Shown piece after piece: positions 26,721 through 35,862 of a stretch of 64,000 nt of DNA. This DNA comes from Nitrosospira sp. Nl5 (lineage in GTDB: Bacteria > Pseudomonadota > Gammaproteobacteria > Burkholderiales > Nitrosomonadaceae). The notes under the pieces were generated by a model that saw only the letters and a list, made by a program, of their open reading frames with translations, searched no databases and was not told the DNA's origin. Every line of letters begins with the position of its first letter. The stretch's first letter is position 1. A program made the translations under genes and the position numbers. The stretch spans positions 62,001 to 126,000 of the forward strand of contig NZ_FMVQ01000002.1 of NCBI RefSeq assembly GCF_900102495.1. The letters run 5' to 3'.

Positions 26721-27245
26721 CTATTTTCCGAGCGATGCTTTTACTTGTTTTGCATGCTCGGTATGCGCGACAAACGCTGGCCGTACTTTGATCAGCAAAG
26801 CCTTCAACTCTTCATTTTTAGCATTGGGGATAAGTGTTTTGTCCACCGCGTCGAGCACTTGCTCGTGATAGACTACTTCATGGTCGATATAGGCCTTATC
26901 AAACTCGGCGCCACTCAATTTCTTAAGATTGGCGATGTTTTTCTCGCCGCCCCCCTTCAGGCTCTCACTGGTAGGGTTATCCTTAGGCGTTACTTTCAGC
27001 TTGGTCACAAGTTCCACCGCCTGTTTATTGACGTCGCCATGGTCGGTGACCATGCGATGGGCGAACGCTTTTACGTCCGCGTTGGATGCCTTGGACTCAG
27101 CGAGTTTGCCGGCGTCGATATCGACCTGATTCGCGGCGACGACAATTGCGGCAATTTCCGCATCGCTGGGAGCGGCTGCCTGGGCCACCGCTACAAACAT
27201 GGGAGCAACCAGGGCAACCGCGAGCATGAGCGTGCTATTTTTCAT
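26721..27245 (-). CDS. DUF4142 periplasmic protein
   Basis: A 174-residue protein from the ATG at 27245, preferred over the ATG at 27257 because GGAGGG lies just before it. A signal peptide (MKNSTLMLAVALVAPMFVAV, cleavage after AQA) is followed by the DUF4142 four-helix ferritin-like region, with conserved segments DVKAFAHRMVTDH and AYIDHEVVYHEQVL. The biochemical role of the family is unknown. Its histidines in DH, DHEVVYHE could bind metal (inference). It is monocistronic, preceded by the double hairpin. Confidence 0.88.
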   Translation of the reverse strand: MKNSTLMLAVALVAPMFVAVAQAAAPSDAEIAAIVVAANQVDIDAGKLAESKASNADVKAFAHRMVTDHGDVNKQAVELVTKLKVTPKDNPTSESLKGGGEKNIANLKKLSGAEFDKAYIDHEVVYHEQVLDAVDKTLIPNAKNEELKALLIKVRPAFVAHTEHAKQVKASLGK

Positions 27246-27316
27246 AAATCCCTCCATAAAAGTTAGTCGAATAGATAAAAAAAGTACTCTCTCAAGATTG
27301 TGCTACCTCGCTTATT

Positions 27317-27347
27317 GGCGGCATCCAACCAGGGGTTGGATGCCGCC
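27317..27347. repeat. Perfect 14-base hairpin (first of two)
   Basis: GGCGGCATCCAACC pairs perfectly with GGTTGGATGCCGCC across a 3-base loop. It overlaps the next hairpin by 3 bases. No U-tract follows on either strand, so a simple intrinsic terminator is not certain. It lies between the MHYT-GGDEF-EAL gene's stop and the DUF4142 gene's start. Confidence 0.75.
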
Positions 27348-27385
27348 GCTTTGGTGAAGCCGTAGAACAGCTTCACCAAAGCGGC
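27345..27385. repeat. Perfect 16-base hairpin (second of two)
   Basis: GCCGCTTTGGTGAAGC pairs perfectly with GCTTCACCAAAGCGGC across a 9-base loop. The two hairpins are competing or coaxial structures. A weak UUUAC follows on the + strand. Function could be transcription termination for the gene ending at 27593, mRNA protection, or a repeat element. Confidence 0.75.
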
Positions 27386-27592
27386 TTTACAATCTCAAGA
27401 ATCATACGACTATTAATTATATACATGAGTTCAATGCCGATGTTATATTTCTAAAGAAGTAAGTTTCCCATTATTCCTTACATTTAATATGGTTATAACT
27501 GAATTGACGGATTCCAGAGCCGTTTGATCTGACTCAGCGGATCAATGCTAAGAACATAAAATCGTTTCTATGCCAGAGTATTCATCCCAAGC

Positions 27593-29680
27593 TTACCTCG
27601 GTTGCGAGGCAACAGTCCTGATCTTCGGGGCCCGTTTGTCATGGGACAGGGTGCGCTGCAGCAACTCGCCAAACGCATCTGACGTCATAGGTTTTCCGAG
27701 CAGGAACCCCTGCATCTCGTCACACATCATGTTTTTCAATTTGGCGAGTTGCGAATCGGTTTCGACGCCTTCAGCCACTACGTCCATCTCCAGGGAATGC
27801 GCGAGTTTAATAATCGCAGAGACGATGGCGCTGCCTTCGCGACCATATTCATCCAGGCCATTGGTGAAGAACCGGTCTATCTTCAATTGCCTGGCACGAA
27901 AGCGCTGCAAGTAGGCAAGACTTGAATAGCCGGTCCCGAAGTCGTCGATTGCGATTTCGAAGTTGCTTTCCTGGAACTCGCGGATCATCTTGGTCGTTTT
28001 TGGTGCGTCTTGCATCGCCACAGTCTCGGTAATTTCGAACATGATGTGTTCGCACGGGATGTGTTCGGATTGGACGATCTCCAATATTGTCGGGACGAGA
28101 TCCGGTTGCGCTAATTGCCGGGGAGATAAATTGATCGCCACCTTGATCGCTGGCAGACCACTTTCATGCCAGCGGCGCATTTGCCTGCATGTTTCGCGCA
28201 CGGCCCAGTACCCTATCTGAACAATCTGTCCGGAGCGTTCGGCGATAGGGATGAACTCCATCGGCGGGAAGGATCCGAATTGTGGATGGCTCAGGCGGAG
28301 CAGTGCCTCGGCACCAGCCAGTCTGCCATTATCGCCACGGAATTTTGGTTGGAAATACACGGAAAAATAGTCGGCTCCGAGTGCTTCGTGCAAGGCCTGT
28401 TGAATCTGTAAAGTGCGGATAGCCGCCTCATTCATGCTCGCCTCGAAAAAGCGGTACGTGCCGCGTCCCCGGCGTTTTGCTTCATACATTGCAGCGTCCG
28501 CGTGCTTAAGCAGCACTTCGACCGTATCGCCGTCTTGAGGGAAAAGGGAAATACCGATGCTCGGCATCACTTGCAGTGGTTGGCTATCGGCCCATTCGCC
28601 CTGGCGCATGCGATTGAGTACGCTTTCCGCCATTTTCGCGGCGTCGTTGGCCGACGCAAGATTTTCGAGCAATACGACGAATTCGTCGCCACCCAACCGC
28701 GCTACCATGTCGCCACTACGCACGCAATGCAGCAATCTGAGCGCGAATGCTTTCAGGACTTCATCACCGGCCGAATGCCCAAGTGAGTCATTGATGACCT
28801 TGAACCCGTCGAGATCCATGAACAGAACGGCAAATATGTTTGGGTGGTGCCTGGGTGCGTGAATCGCGCGTTCGATCTGTTCCATAAGGGTCCAGCGGTT
28901 CGGCAGATCCGTTAACGTGTCGAACGCCGCCAAGCGCAAAATCTGGCCGTTGAGTTGAGATACCGCATCGGAGCGCGACAACATGAGCGTAACGATCAGG
29001 ATCGCGAACGTGAGCAGGATGATTGCGGTCGCGAGCCAATCCGAATTGATGGCGTTGGCTGCGCCGCTTACCGAGCCCAACGGGAAATGCGCGGCGGCCA
29101 TCCCGGTATAGTGCATACCGGTAATCGCGATACCCATCACGAAAGCGGCGCCGATGCGCTTGGCGATCACACGCTTCTGCTTTTCATCACAGAGCATTTG
29201 CGCAATCCACAGTGCGGCAATCGCCGCGGCGACGGCGATGACAATCGAAATGACGAACAGTGCAGGGTCATAGTGAATGCCGGGATGTATCCGCATGGCT
29301 GCCATGCCGACGTAATGCATACCGGCGATGCCAAAACCCATCAGGGTACCTCCCGCGATGATATGCGGAAGTGTCAGTTTTGCGCGCGTGACGATATACA
29401 GCACAAAATAGGAGAGCAGTATGGCGATCACGAGTGAGTAGCCGGTAGTGGACAAATCGTAGCCGAGCGGGATCGGTAGCGAGAAGGCGAGCATTCCGAT
29501 GAAATGCATCGACCAGATGCCGATGCCCATTGCTGTTGCGCCCCCTGCGAGCCATGCGTGGCGAAGCTTGTCCCGGGTCAATACGGAAATATGGGCGGAC
29601 AGTTCAAGCGCGGTATAGGAGGCGAGCGTAGCCACCACAAGCGACAGCGACACGAGCCATAAGTTGTAGGTGCTGTGCAT
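27593..29680 (-). CDS. MHYT-GGDEF-EAL membrane signalling protein
   Basis: A 695-residue protein. The first about 235 residues form a seven-helix MHYT domain with three motif copies, MHFIGM, MHYVGM and MHYTGM, thought in the family to bind copper and sense O2, CO or NO. A GGDEF domain with intact RLGGDEF and an EAL domain with EALLRLSHP, DDFGTGYSSL and AEGVET follow, so both cyclic-di-GMP activities look possible. It is the second such protein within 7 kb but has a different sensor, so it is not a recent duplicate. Confidence 0.95.
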   Translation of the reverse strand: MHSTYNLWLVSLSLVVATLASYTALELSAHISVLTRDKLRHAWLAGGATAMGIGIWSMHFIGMLAFSLPIPLGYDLSTTGYSLVIAILLSYFVLYIVTRAKLTLPHIIAGGTLMGFGIAGMHYVGMAAMRIHPGIHYDPALFVISIVIAVAAAIAALWIAQMLCDEKQKRVIAKRIGAAFVMGIAITGMHYTGMAAAHFPLGSVSGAANAINSDWLATAIILLTFAILIVTLMLSRSDAVSQLNGQILRLAAFDTLTDLPNRWTLMEQIERAIHAPRHHPNIFAVLFMDLDGFKVINDSLGHSAGDEVLKAFALRLLHCVRSGDMVARLGGDEFVVLLENLASANDAAKMAESVLNRMRQGEWADSQPLQVMPSIGISLFPQDGDTVEVLLKHADAAMYEAKRRGRGTYRFFEASMNEAAIRTLQIQQALHEALGADYFSVYFQPKFRGDNGRLAGAEALLRLSHPQFGSFPPMEFIPIAERSGQIVQIGYWAVRETCRQMRRWHESGLPAIKVAINLSPRQLAQPDLVPTILEIVQSEHIPCEHIMFEITETVAMQDAPKTTKMIREFQESNFEIAIDDFGTGYSSLAYLQRFRARQLKIDRFFTNGLDEYGREGSAIVSAIIKLAHSLEMDVVAEGVETDSQLAKLKNMMCDEMQGFLLGKPMTSDAFGELLQRTLSHDKRAPKIRTVASQPR

Positions 29681-29972
29681 GTGAATTCCGATAAAGATTT
29701 CAGTAGGGATAAATTATTATCGGCAGTACGGGTGTTTTCTTTAGGAGTGGGAGGGAGTGGGAGCTTACGTACTCGTTTCTCGATATGCTGCCTGGTCTAT
29801 CCTGCATTGAGTAGTAAGGGCCGCACCGGTCGCCGGCGCGGCGCGTAGTGGACGCGTCCTGGCGCCCAACTATTGATCAAGCATTGCAAATAGCTTCGGA
29901 GCCGGGGAGAAGGTTTATCAGGTATTGCAGAAGGCCAGATACCGCGGGCTGCGGGGATTTGTAGTACCTGAA

Positions 29973-31454
29973 TCAATCACCCGCGAGTTCTTTTCCGACC
30001 AGGCTATGCTTGCGAGCATAACCAAAATAAACAACCAGGCCGATTATCGCCCAGTACAGAAACAACCGAATTGTGTCCCACCCCAGGCTGATGAACAGCA
30101 GGGCGCAACCTGCCATTGCCAGCGGGCCCACCATCCAGAGCATGGGCGTCCTGAAAGGGCGATGCCGCGCGGGCTCACGGCGGCGCAAAACCATTACGCT
30201 CAGAGCCACCATGAAGAATGCAAACAATGTGCCGGAGTTGGAAACATCTGCCAGCATCGCGACCGGGAACATCGCGGCGAATAAGGCCACGGCAAGACCC
30301 GTGATCAAGGTGACCACGTATGGCGTGTGAAAACGGACATGTATGTGCGATAGGGATTTCGGCAGGAGGCCATCGCGCGACATGGTGAACAAGACGCGGG
30401 TTTGCCCGTAAATCATCATTAAAACCACGGAGGGGAGGGCGATGATCGCGGCGGAAGCTACCCAATTGCCGATAGCAGGGTACCCGACCGCGCGCAGCAC
30501 AAAAGCGAGCGGCTCTTTGGATTGCGATAGCTCCCCTCCGGGTTGGGCGCCAACAGCGCCGACCGCGGCATAGGCGACGATCAGGTAGAAAATTGTGCAG
30601 ATTCCCAATGAGCCTATCAGGCCAATCGGTACATTCCGGTTGGGGTTTCTGGTTTCTTCGGCAGCCGTCGAGACTGCATCGAACCCAATATAGGCAAAAA
30701 AGATGGAGGCGGCCGCGCCTAATACCCCAATCCCCGAGGTGGGCGTACCCCAGCCATTGGGCAGCATGGGTTCAAAATTGACCGCGTTGACGGTGGGTAG
30801 GACGAGAACGATGAATACCGAAAGCGCGACGATTTTAACGATGACCAGAAGTGCGGTGAATCTGGCGCTTTTCGAGGTGCCTATGATCAGCAGAAAAGTG
30901 ACGAAGAGCGAAACCAGGAACGCCAATAGGTTGAAGCCTCCCGCGGACGTTGTGCCATCCGGCAGGACGATTGTGTCGCGTGGACCCGCAGTCAACGCAA
31001 GGGGCAGGCCGTAGCCGATCTCATGCAGGAAACCATTAATGTAGCCGGACCAGCCGACGGCCACCGCGGCGGCTGCGACGGCATACTCCAGGATAAGCGC
31101 CCAGCCCACCATCCAGGCGATCAGTTCACCAAATACCGCGTACGAATAGGTATAGGCGGATCCCGCCACCGGGACGATTGCGGCAATTTCGGAATACACC
31201 AGCGCCGCCAGGGCGCAAACAAAACCGGCAATGACAAAAGAATACATCATGCCTGGTCCGGCCTTCTCGGCGGCAACCGATGTCAGTACGAAAATCCCGG
31301 TGCCGATAATGGCTCCGATGCCAAGCATGGTCAGGTCAAATGCCCCGAGTTGACGCTTGAGCCCTTTCGCCCTGGCTGACTCAAGTATGTGATCCAGGGA
31401 TTTGACACGGTCAAACAGCACCTTGCTTTCTCCAGTCAAAAAAGATCGCCACAA
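29973..31454 (-). CDS. APC-family cationic amino acid permease
   Basis: A 493-residue permease with about 12 hydrophobic segments. The opening LKRQLGAFDLTMLGIGAIIG and GTGIFVLTS (about 34-60) are the first helix of YfnA/CAT-type transporters, and PVAGSAYTYSYAVFGELIAW follows in helix 3. It would move amino acids, probably cationic or branched-chain, with protons. It starts 10 bases after the AlkA-like gene's stop on the same strand, so co-transcription is likely. Confidence 0.92.
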   Translation of the reverse strand: MWRSFLTGESKVLFDRVKSLDHILESARAKGLKRQLGAFDLTMLGIGAIIGTGIFVLTSVAAEKAGPGMMYSFVIAGFVCALAALVYSEIAAIVPVAGSAYTYSYAVFGELIAWMVGWALILEYAVAAAAVAVGWSGYINGFLHEIGYGLPLALTAGPRDTIVLPDGTTSAGGFNLLAFLVSLFVTFLLIIGTSKSARFTALLVIVKIVALSVFIVLVLPTVNAVNFEPMLPNGWGTPTSGIGVLGAAASIFFAYIGFDAVSTAAEETRNPNRNVPIGLIGSLGICTIFYLIVAYAAVGAVGAQPGGELSQSKEPLAFVLRAVGYPAIGNWVASAAIIALPSVVLMMIYGQTRVLFTMSRDGLLPKSLSHIHVRFHTPYVVTLITGLAVALFAAMFPVAMLADVSNSGTLFAFFMVALSVMVLRRREPARHRPFRTPMLWMVGPLAMAGCALLFISLGWDTIRLFLYWAIIGLVVYFGYARKHSLVGKELAGD

Positions 31455-31464
31455 AAAAAACCTG

Positions 31465-32118
31465 TTACTTCTTCGTGTAGCCGGGCAACGATGGAACTCT
31501 CCATAAATACCAGGCGGCTACTGTTCGATAAGGGCTGCAAAGCAGGCCCACATTTTCCAGCTCTTTACGGCCGGGGACAGCATTCAAGGATTTCAGGAAG
31601 CGGTATCCTTCACGTACGCCAAAATCGTCAGCTGGCATAACGTCGATGCGTTCGAGCGTATAGATGAGCAGCATTTCGACCGTCCAGCGGCCAACGCCAG
31701 GCAGCTCGATAAGCCGGGCAATCAGTTCATCGTCCGGCATTCTATTCGCGATATCCCGCGGCGGCACAAGACCGCTCAACGCGCCTTCCGCAATGCTTCT
31801 GATTGTGTCGATCTTGCGTGCAGAAAAGCCGCAGGCGCGGAAATCATCGAACGCCGTGGTCAATATTTGATTCGGATCCGGAAAGTGGTGCAGGGGATAC
31901 ATGCGCAGGAACCTGGCAATAATCGCATCAGCCGCGCGTGCGTGGAGTTGCTGGTAGGCAACAGCTCTGATCAACGCCTCGTAAGGCGCGCGCGCTGGCG
32001 CCGGCCGGTGCGTGCAAGATCCTACAAGCGCTATCAGCCGTGCCCAGTCCTCGTCGATCAGCGAGAGATGGTCCATGGCGGATTGATATATGTTAGCCTG
32101 CGCTTTTGTATCTGTCAT
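31465..32118 (-). CDS. AlkA-like DNA-3-methyladenine glycosylase II
   Basis: A 217-residue HhH-GPD glycosylase that excises alkylated purines. An in-frame upstream ATG at 32220 exists, but the start at 32118 (MTDTKAQANIYQ) fits the family. The helix-hairpin-helix is LPGVGRWTVEMLLIY, and the catalytic aspartate lies in PADDFGVREG. It lacks the N-terminal TBP-like domain of E. coli AlkA, as in many short bacterial relatives. The Ada-AlkB genes 2 kb away act in the same repair pathway. Confidence 0.9.
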   Translation of the reverse strand: MTDTKAQANIYQSAMDHLSLIDEDWARLIALVGSCTHRPAPARAPYEALIRAVAYQQLHARAADAIIARFLRMYPLHHFPDPNQILTTAFDDFRACGFSARKIDTIRSIAEGALSGLVPPRDIANRMPDDELIARLIELPGVGRWTVEMLLIYTLERIDVMPADDFGVREGYRFLKSLNAVPGRKELENVGLLCSPYRTVAAWYLWRVPSLPGYTKK

Positions 32119-32850
32119 AAAACGTTTTTCTTTATTCTTGGATCTATGCCCGATGCAAAACGACACATCGAACCAGGATTCGGATGCCGGTGCGGTTTGC
32201 CGAGGTGTGGAAATAATCAAAGAATGGGTTGCGCTTCACTCCGCCCATCCTGATAAAACCGTATAGAGGCATATTTATTTTTTTAGTATTCCAATGGGCG
32301 TACCCAACTGCACCGCAGCACGGCAGGAGAATGTGCAGAAGCGGAAACCAGCGAGGCAAGGCCAGGATGGACAGCGGTGAATGATATCACTGGTCCGCTC
32401 GGCAATTCTATTGAAGCCGTCCGGTATCTACGTTTTCAAATATGAAAAGCAAGGTACGGAGCGGCAGGCATAAAAGCACGGTTATTCTTCGTCAATTGGA
32501 GAAATGGACTGCGGCTCGCCGCTCTACATACTCGGGGCCGTGTCAGAGCAAGACTTTTGCTCAACCCGCTTCGGCGCAAAAAGTAAGCGAATGTTTGCAA
32601 CGCGCGACCTGAGAGTTACTCAGGCGAGAAGCGGAATTGCGTATTGTTCGGCAAAGCTCTTGATGAATGCCTGTTGCCGCATACAACCTGACGTAATGCG
32701 GAAAGAGTAGGATGTAAGATGGCTATAAATATCAATCGCTACTGCGATACATGCAAGCGGATATTTTCTTGCTAGTCAAAGGGCAGGGTATGTTCATATC
32801 GGTAATGGTTACAGCGAAGACGAATTTTTCCTACTGAATGGGAGGAGCAA
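32119..32850. other. Intergenic region before the alcohol dehydrogenase
   Basis: About 730 bases between the AlkA-like gene and the divergent alcohol dehydrogenase. I see no supported gene. A small ORF at 32504-32710 has no recognisable features. The promoter and GGGAGGAGC ribosome site of the dehydrogenase lie at its end. Confidence 0.4.
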
Positions 32851-33861
32851 ATGAATAAAATTCACGGATGGGCCGCTTCCGGCGCAAAACAGAAGCTGGA
32901 GCCGTTTAGCTACGATCCAGGCCCGCTTGGTTCGGAGGAGGTGGAGATTGCCATCGAGTATTGCGGCCTTTGCCATTCCGATCTTTCGATTCTTAACAAT
33001 GATTGGGGTTTGTCCCAATATCCTGTCGTCCCGGGACATGAGGCGGTAGGGCAGGTCGTTGCGGCAGGCGATAACGTCAAGGGATTGCAGATCGGCCAGC
33101 GCGTCGGTGTTGGTTGGAGCGTTGATAGCTGCATGCACTGTCCTCAGTGCATGACGGGTAATCACAATCTTTGCCCGGATGTAGAAGCGACTATTATCGG
33201 ACATTACGGCGGTTTCGCCGACAGGCTGAGGGCACATTGGGCATGGGCGATTCCCTTGCCCGATGCGCTCGATATTTCCTCCGCAGGTCCGCTGCTTTGT
33301 GGCGGCATTACGGTGTTTGCCCCCCTGTTCAGGTTGGGAGTGAAGCCGACAGAACGCGTTGGAGTTGTGGGCATCGGCGGCTTGGGCCACCTCGCCCTTA
33401 AATTCTCCAATGCCTGGGGTTGCGAGGTGACGGCCTTCACATCCAATATGTCGAAGGCCGAGGAGTTGCGGAGATTGGGGGCTCACCGTGTTGTGTCAAG
33501 CCGCAACAGTGCTGAAATTCTCGCGGCGGCCAATTCGCTTGATTTCCTGCTTGTTACCGTCAATACGCCGCTCGACTGGACTGCGCTGCTCAAGACGCTG
33601 AAACCAAATGGGCGTATGCATGTTGTCGGGGCAGTCCTTGAACCAATGCCAATTTCTGCTTTCGACCTGATTATGGGACAGAAAAGCATTTCAGGATCGC
33701 CAACGGGCGGACCCCAGGCAATCTCGGCCATGCTAGATTTTGCCGCGCGCCATAATATTGCGCCGCAGGTCGAGCACTTTCCCTTGAGCAAGGTGAATGA
33801 CGCGATTGAGCATCTCGCCGCCGGCAAGGCACGCTATCGGATTGTTCTGGATGTGGCATGA
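32851..33861 (+). CDS. Zinc-dependent alcohol dehydrogenase (CAD/YahK type)
   Basis: A 336-residue medium-chain dehydrogenase. The catalytic zinc ligands are C41, H63 and C150 (with E64), and the structural zinc cysteines are C94, C97, C100 and C108 in CMHCPQCMTGNHNLC. The nucleotide-binding motif GIGGLG is at about 176-181 and is followed by FTSNMSKAEE, compatible with NADPH. It would reduce aldehydes in the cytoplasm. A strong GGGAGGAGC site precedes the ATG and a hairpin follows the stop, so it is probably a single-gene unit. Confidence 0.93.
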   Translation: MNKIHGWAASGAKQKLEPFSYDPGPLGSEEVEIAIEYCGLCHSDLSILNNDWGLSQYPVVPGHEAVGQVVAAGDNVKGLQIGQRVGVGWSVDSCMHCPQCMTGNHNLCPDVEATIIGHYGGFADRLRAHWAWAIPLPDALDISSAGPLLCGGITVFAPLFRLGVKPTERVGVVGIGGLGHLALKFSNAWGCEVTAFTSNMSKAEELRRLGAHRVVSSRNSAEILAAANSLDFLLVTVNTPLDWTALLKTLKPNGRMHVVGAVLEPMPISAFDLIMGQKSISGSPTGGPQAISAMLDFAARHNIAPQVEHFPLSKVNDAIEHLAAGKARYRIVLDVA

Positions 33862-33865
33862 AGAA

Positions 33866-33892
33866 GGCGTCAGCATTATTTATGCTGACGCC
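33866..33892 (+). terminator. Hairpin after the alcohol dehydrogenase
   Basis: GGCGTCAGCAT and ATGCTGACGCC form a perfect 11-base stem with a TATTT loop, 5 bases after the stop codon. There is no clear U-tract behind it (ACAATAACC), so termination may be weak or Rho-assisted. Confidence 0.65.
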
Positions 33893-34006
33893 ACAATAAC
33901 CTAATAAACAATCGAATTTGAAAGCAAGACTCGGAGTGCGATAGTTTGCTGACGTGGGTAAATTAGAAGCCATCCCACCATCATGCTGACTATAAAGGAG
34001 CGCATC

Positions 34007-35116
34007 GTGAAAACATTAACAAAAAAAGCACAATTGGCAGCCAATACGATCAATGATCCCCGCTGGTCCTTGATGGCTATGCGTAACACGGAAGCTGACG
34101 GAAGCTTTTATTACTCGGTGAGAACCACGGGTGTGTACTGTCGCCCCTCTTGCCCAGCGCGCCTGGCACGAGCGGAGAATATCAATTTTTACCCGACACG
34201 CGAAGAAGCCGAAAAGGCTGGCTTCAGACCCTGCAAACGCTGCCAGCCGGACCGACCCTCTCTGGCTGAACAACACGCAGTCAAAGTTACGCAGGCCTGC
34301 CGTATTATCGAAGAAGCGGAGACGGTTCCAGTGCTGGAAGACCTGGCAAAGCGGGTGGGTGTAAGTCCTTATCATTTCCATCGGGTCTTCAAGCAAGTCA
34401 CCGGCCTCACCCCTCGACAATATGCGGCAGCACAGCGTGAGAGGCGGGTGCGTAATGAACTTGGCTACAGCGGCGCCGGCGGTACCGTGGCCGATGCCAT
34501 TTTTGACGCCGGCTACAACTCCAACAGCCGTTTCTACGAAAAGTCGAACAAGGTTCTGGGCATGACGCCGAGCAATTATCGCGCCGGCGGTACCGATACC
34601 GAAATCCGCTTTGCCATTGGCGAATCTTCCCTGGGATCAATCCTTGTCGCTCAGAGCCAGCGAGGCATTTGCGCCATTCTTCTGGGCGGCGATCCCGACC
34701 AGCTGGCACGAGATCTGCAGGATAGTTTTCCCCGCGCCAACCTGATCGGTGGCGATGAGGATTTCGAACTGCTGGTTGCCAAGGTAGTCGGCTTTATCGA
34801 AGCGCCGGGTATCGGCCTGGACCTGCCGCTGGACGTACGCGGCACCGCGTTTCAGCAGCGTGTATGGCAGGCCTTGCGCGAAATTCCGGTGGGTCAGACC
34901 GCAAGCTATATTGACATTGCGAAGCGTATCGGTTCACCAAAGGCGGTGCGGGCGGTGGCACAGGCATGTGCCGCAAACGCGCTGGCGGTTGCTATTCCCT
35001 GCCATCGGGTGGTGCGCAACGACGGTGCACTATCCGGGTATCGTTGGGGCGTGGAACGCAAGCGCGCCCTGCTGCAAAAAGAAGAAGGAAGACATGCCCA
35101 TGAGGCCACTGGTTAA
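34007..35116 (+). CDS. ada: Ada bifunctional methyltransferase/transcription regulator
   Basis: A 369-residue Ada. The GTG at 34007 is chosen over an ATG 24 bases upstream because AAAGGAG lies 6 bases before it. Domains in order: Zn-binding methylphosphotriester acceptor with C45, C49, C76, C79 (motifs YCRPSCPAR and CKRCQPD; the first is the methyl acceptor), AraC-type HTH with PYHFHRVFKQVTGLTP, and the O6-methylguanine methyltransferase domain with active site PCHRV (C332). Methylated Ada activates its own operon. It overlaps the next gene by 23 bases. Confidence 0.96.
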   Translation: MKTLTKKAQLAANTINDPRWSLMAMRNTEADGSFYYSVRTTGVYCRPSCPARLARAENINFYPTREEAEKAGFRPCKRCQPDRPSLAEQHAVKVTQACRIIEEAETVPVLEDLAKRVGVSPYHFHRVFKQVTGLTPRQYAAAQRERRVRNELGYSGAGGTVADAIFDAGYNSNSRFYEKSNKVLGMTPSNYRAGGTDTEIRFAIGESSLGSILVAQSQRGICAILLGGDPDQLARDLQDSFPRANLIGGDEDFELLVAKVVGFIEAPGIGLDLPLDVRGTAFQQRVWQALREIPVGQTASYIDIAKRIGSPKAVRAVAQACAANALAVAIPCHRVVRNDGALSGYRWGVERKRALLQKEEGRHAHEATG

Positions 35117-35849
35117 AGAAGCTCCAGCGATGGTCGCCGTCAAGGACGTTGCCCATCGGGTAAGAGCAGTGGATTGGGAGCGGATATCCAATGATCTGGA
35201 TGCGCAAGGAAGCGCGGTAATCGAGCGTCTTATTACGCCCAACGAATGCGACGCAGTGGCCGGACTATACGTCGAGGACCATATTTTCCGCAGCCGGGTC
35301 GTGATGGGCCGCCACGGCTTCGGCCGTGGCGAGTACAAATATTTCAGCTACCCGCTTCCCGGCATCATTTCCAGGCTGCGGACATCGATGTATCCGCATT
35401 TGGCGCCAATTGCCAATCGCTGGAGTGCGGCAATGAATATCGACGTCCGCTATCCTGCGAAGCACGCCGATTTCATTGCGCGCTGCCATGAAGCCGGCCA
35501 GCTTCGCCCGACTCCTCTGCTATTACGATATGAATCCGGCGACTACAATTGCTTGCACCAAGATCTGTACGGCGAGCATATATTTCCGATTCAAGTCACA
35601 ATCCTGCTCTCCAAGCCGGGACGGGATTTCACGGGCGGCGAATTCGTATTGATCGAGCAACGGCCACGCATGCAGTCACGGCCGGAAGTCGTTCCGCTTA
35701 GGCAGGGAGACGCCGTTGCGTTTGCGGTACGCCATCGACCGGTGCAAGGCACGCGGGGAGTGTATCGTGCTAATCTTCGACACGGCGTAAGCCGTCTGCG
35801 CTCGGGACATCGCTACACGGCAGGTATTATTTTTCATGATGCAACGTGA
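35094..35849 (+). CDS. 2OG-Fe(II) oxygenase in the ada operon
   Basis: A 251-residue oxygenase from the ATG at 35094, which overlaps the end of ada and has a GGAAG site. The Fe(II) facial triad is recognisable as HQD (in CLHQDLYGEHIFP) and the C-terminal His in NLRHGVS. The 2-oxoglutarate-binding Arg is nearby in RSGHRY. It resembles the prolyl-hydroxylase-like group often annotated as 2OG oxygenase next to ada or alkB (known context). Its substrate is unknown. Sitting between ada and alkB, it is likely to act on alkylated substrates (inference). Confidence 0.85.
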   Translation: MPMRPLVKEAPAMVAVKDVAHRVRAVDWERISNDLDAQGSAVIERLITPNECDAVAGLYVEDHIFRSRVVMGRHGFGRGEYKYFSYPLPGIISRLRTSMYPHLAPIANRWSAAMNIDVRYPAKHADFIARCHEAGQLRPTPLLLRYESGDYNCLHQDLYGEHIFPIQVTILLSKPGRDFTGGEFVLIEQRPRMQSRPEVVPLRQGDAVAFAVRHRPVQGTRGVYRANLRHGVSRLRSGHRYTAGIIFHDAT

Positions 35850-35862
35850 GAGTGGATGGACA

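Noticed and set aside
32504-32710. 68-codon ORF before the alcohol dehydrogenase
   Set aside because: No ribosome site or similarity.
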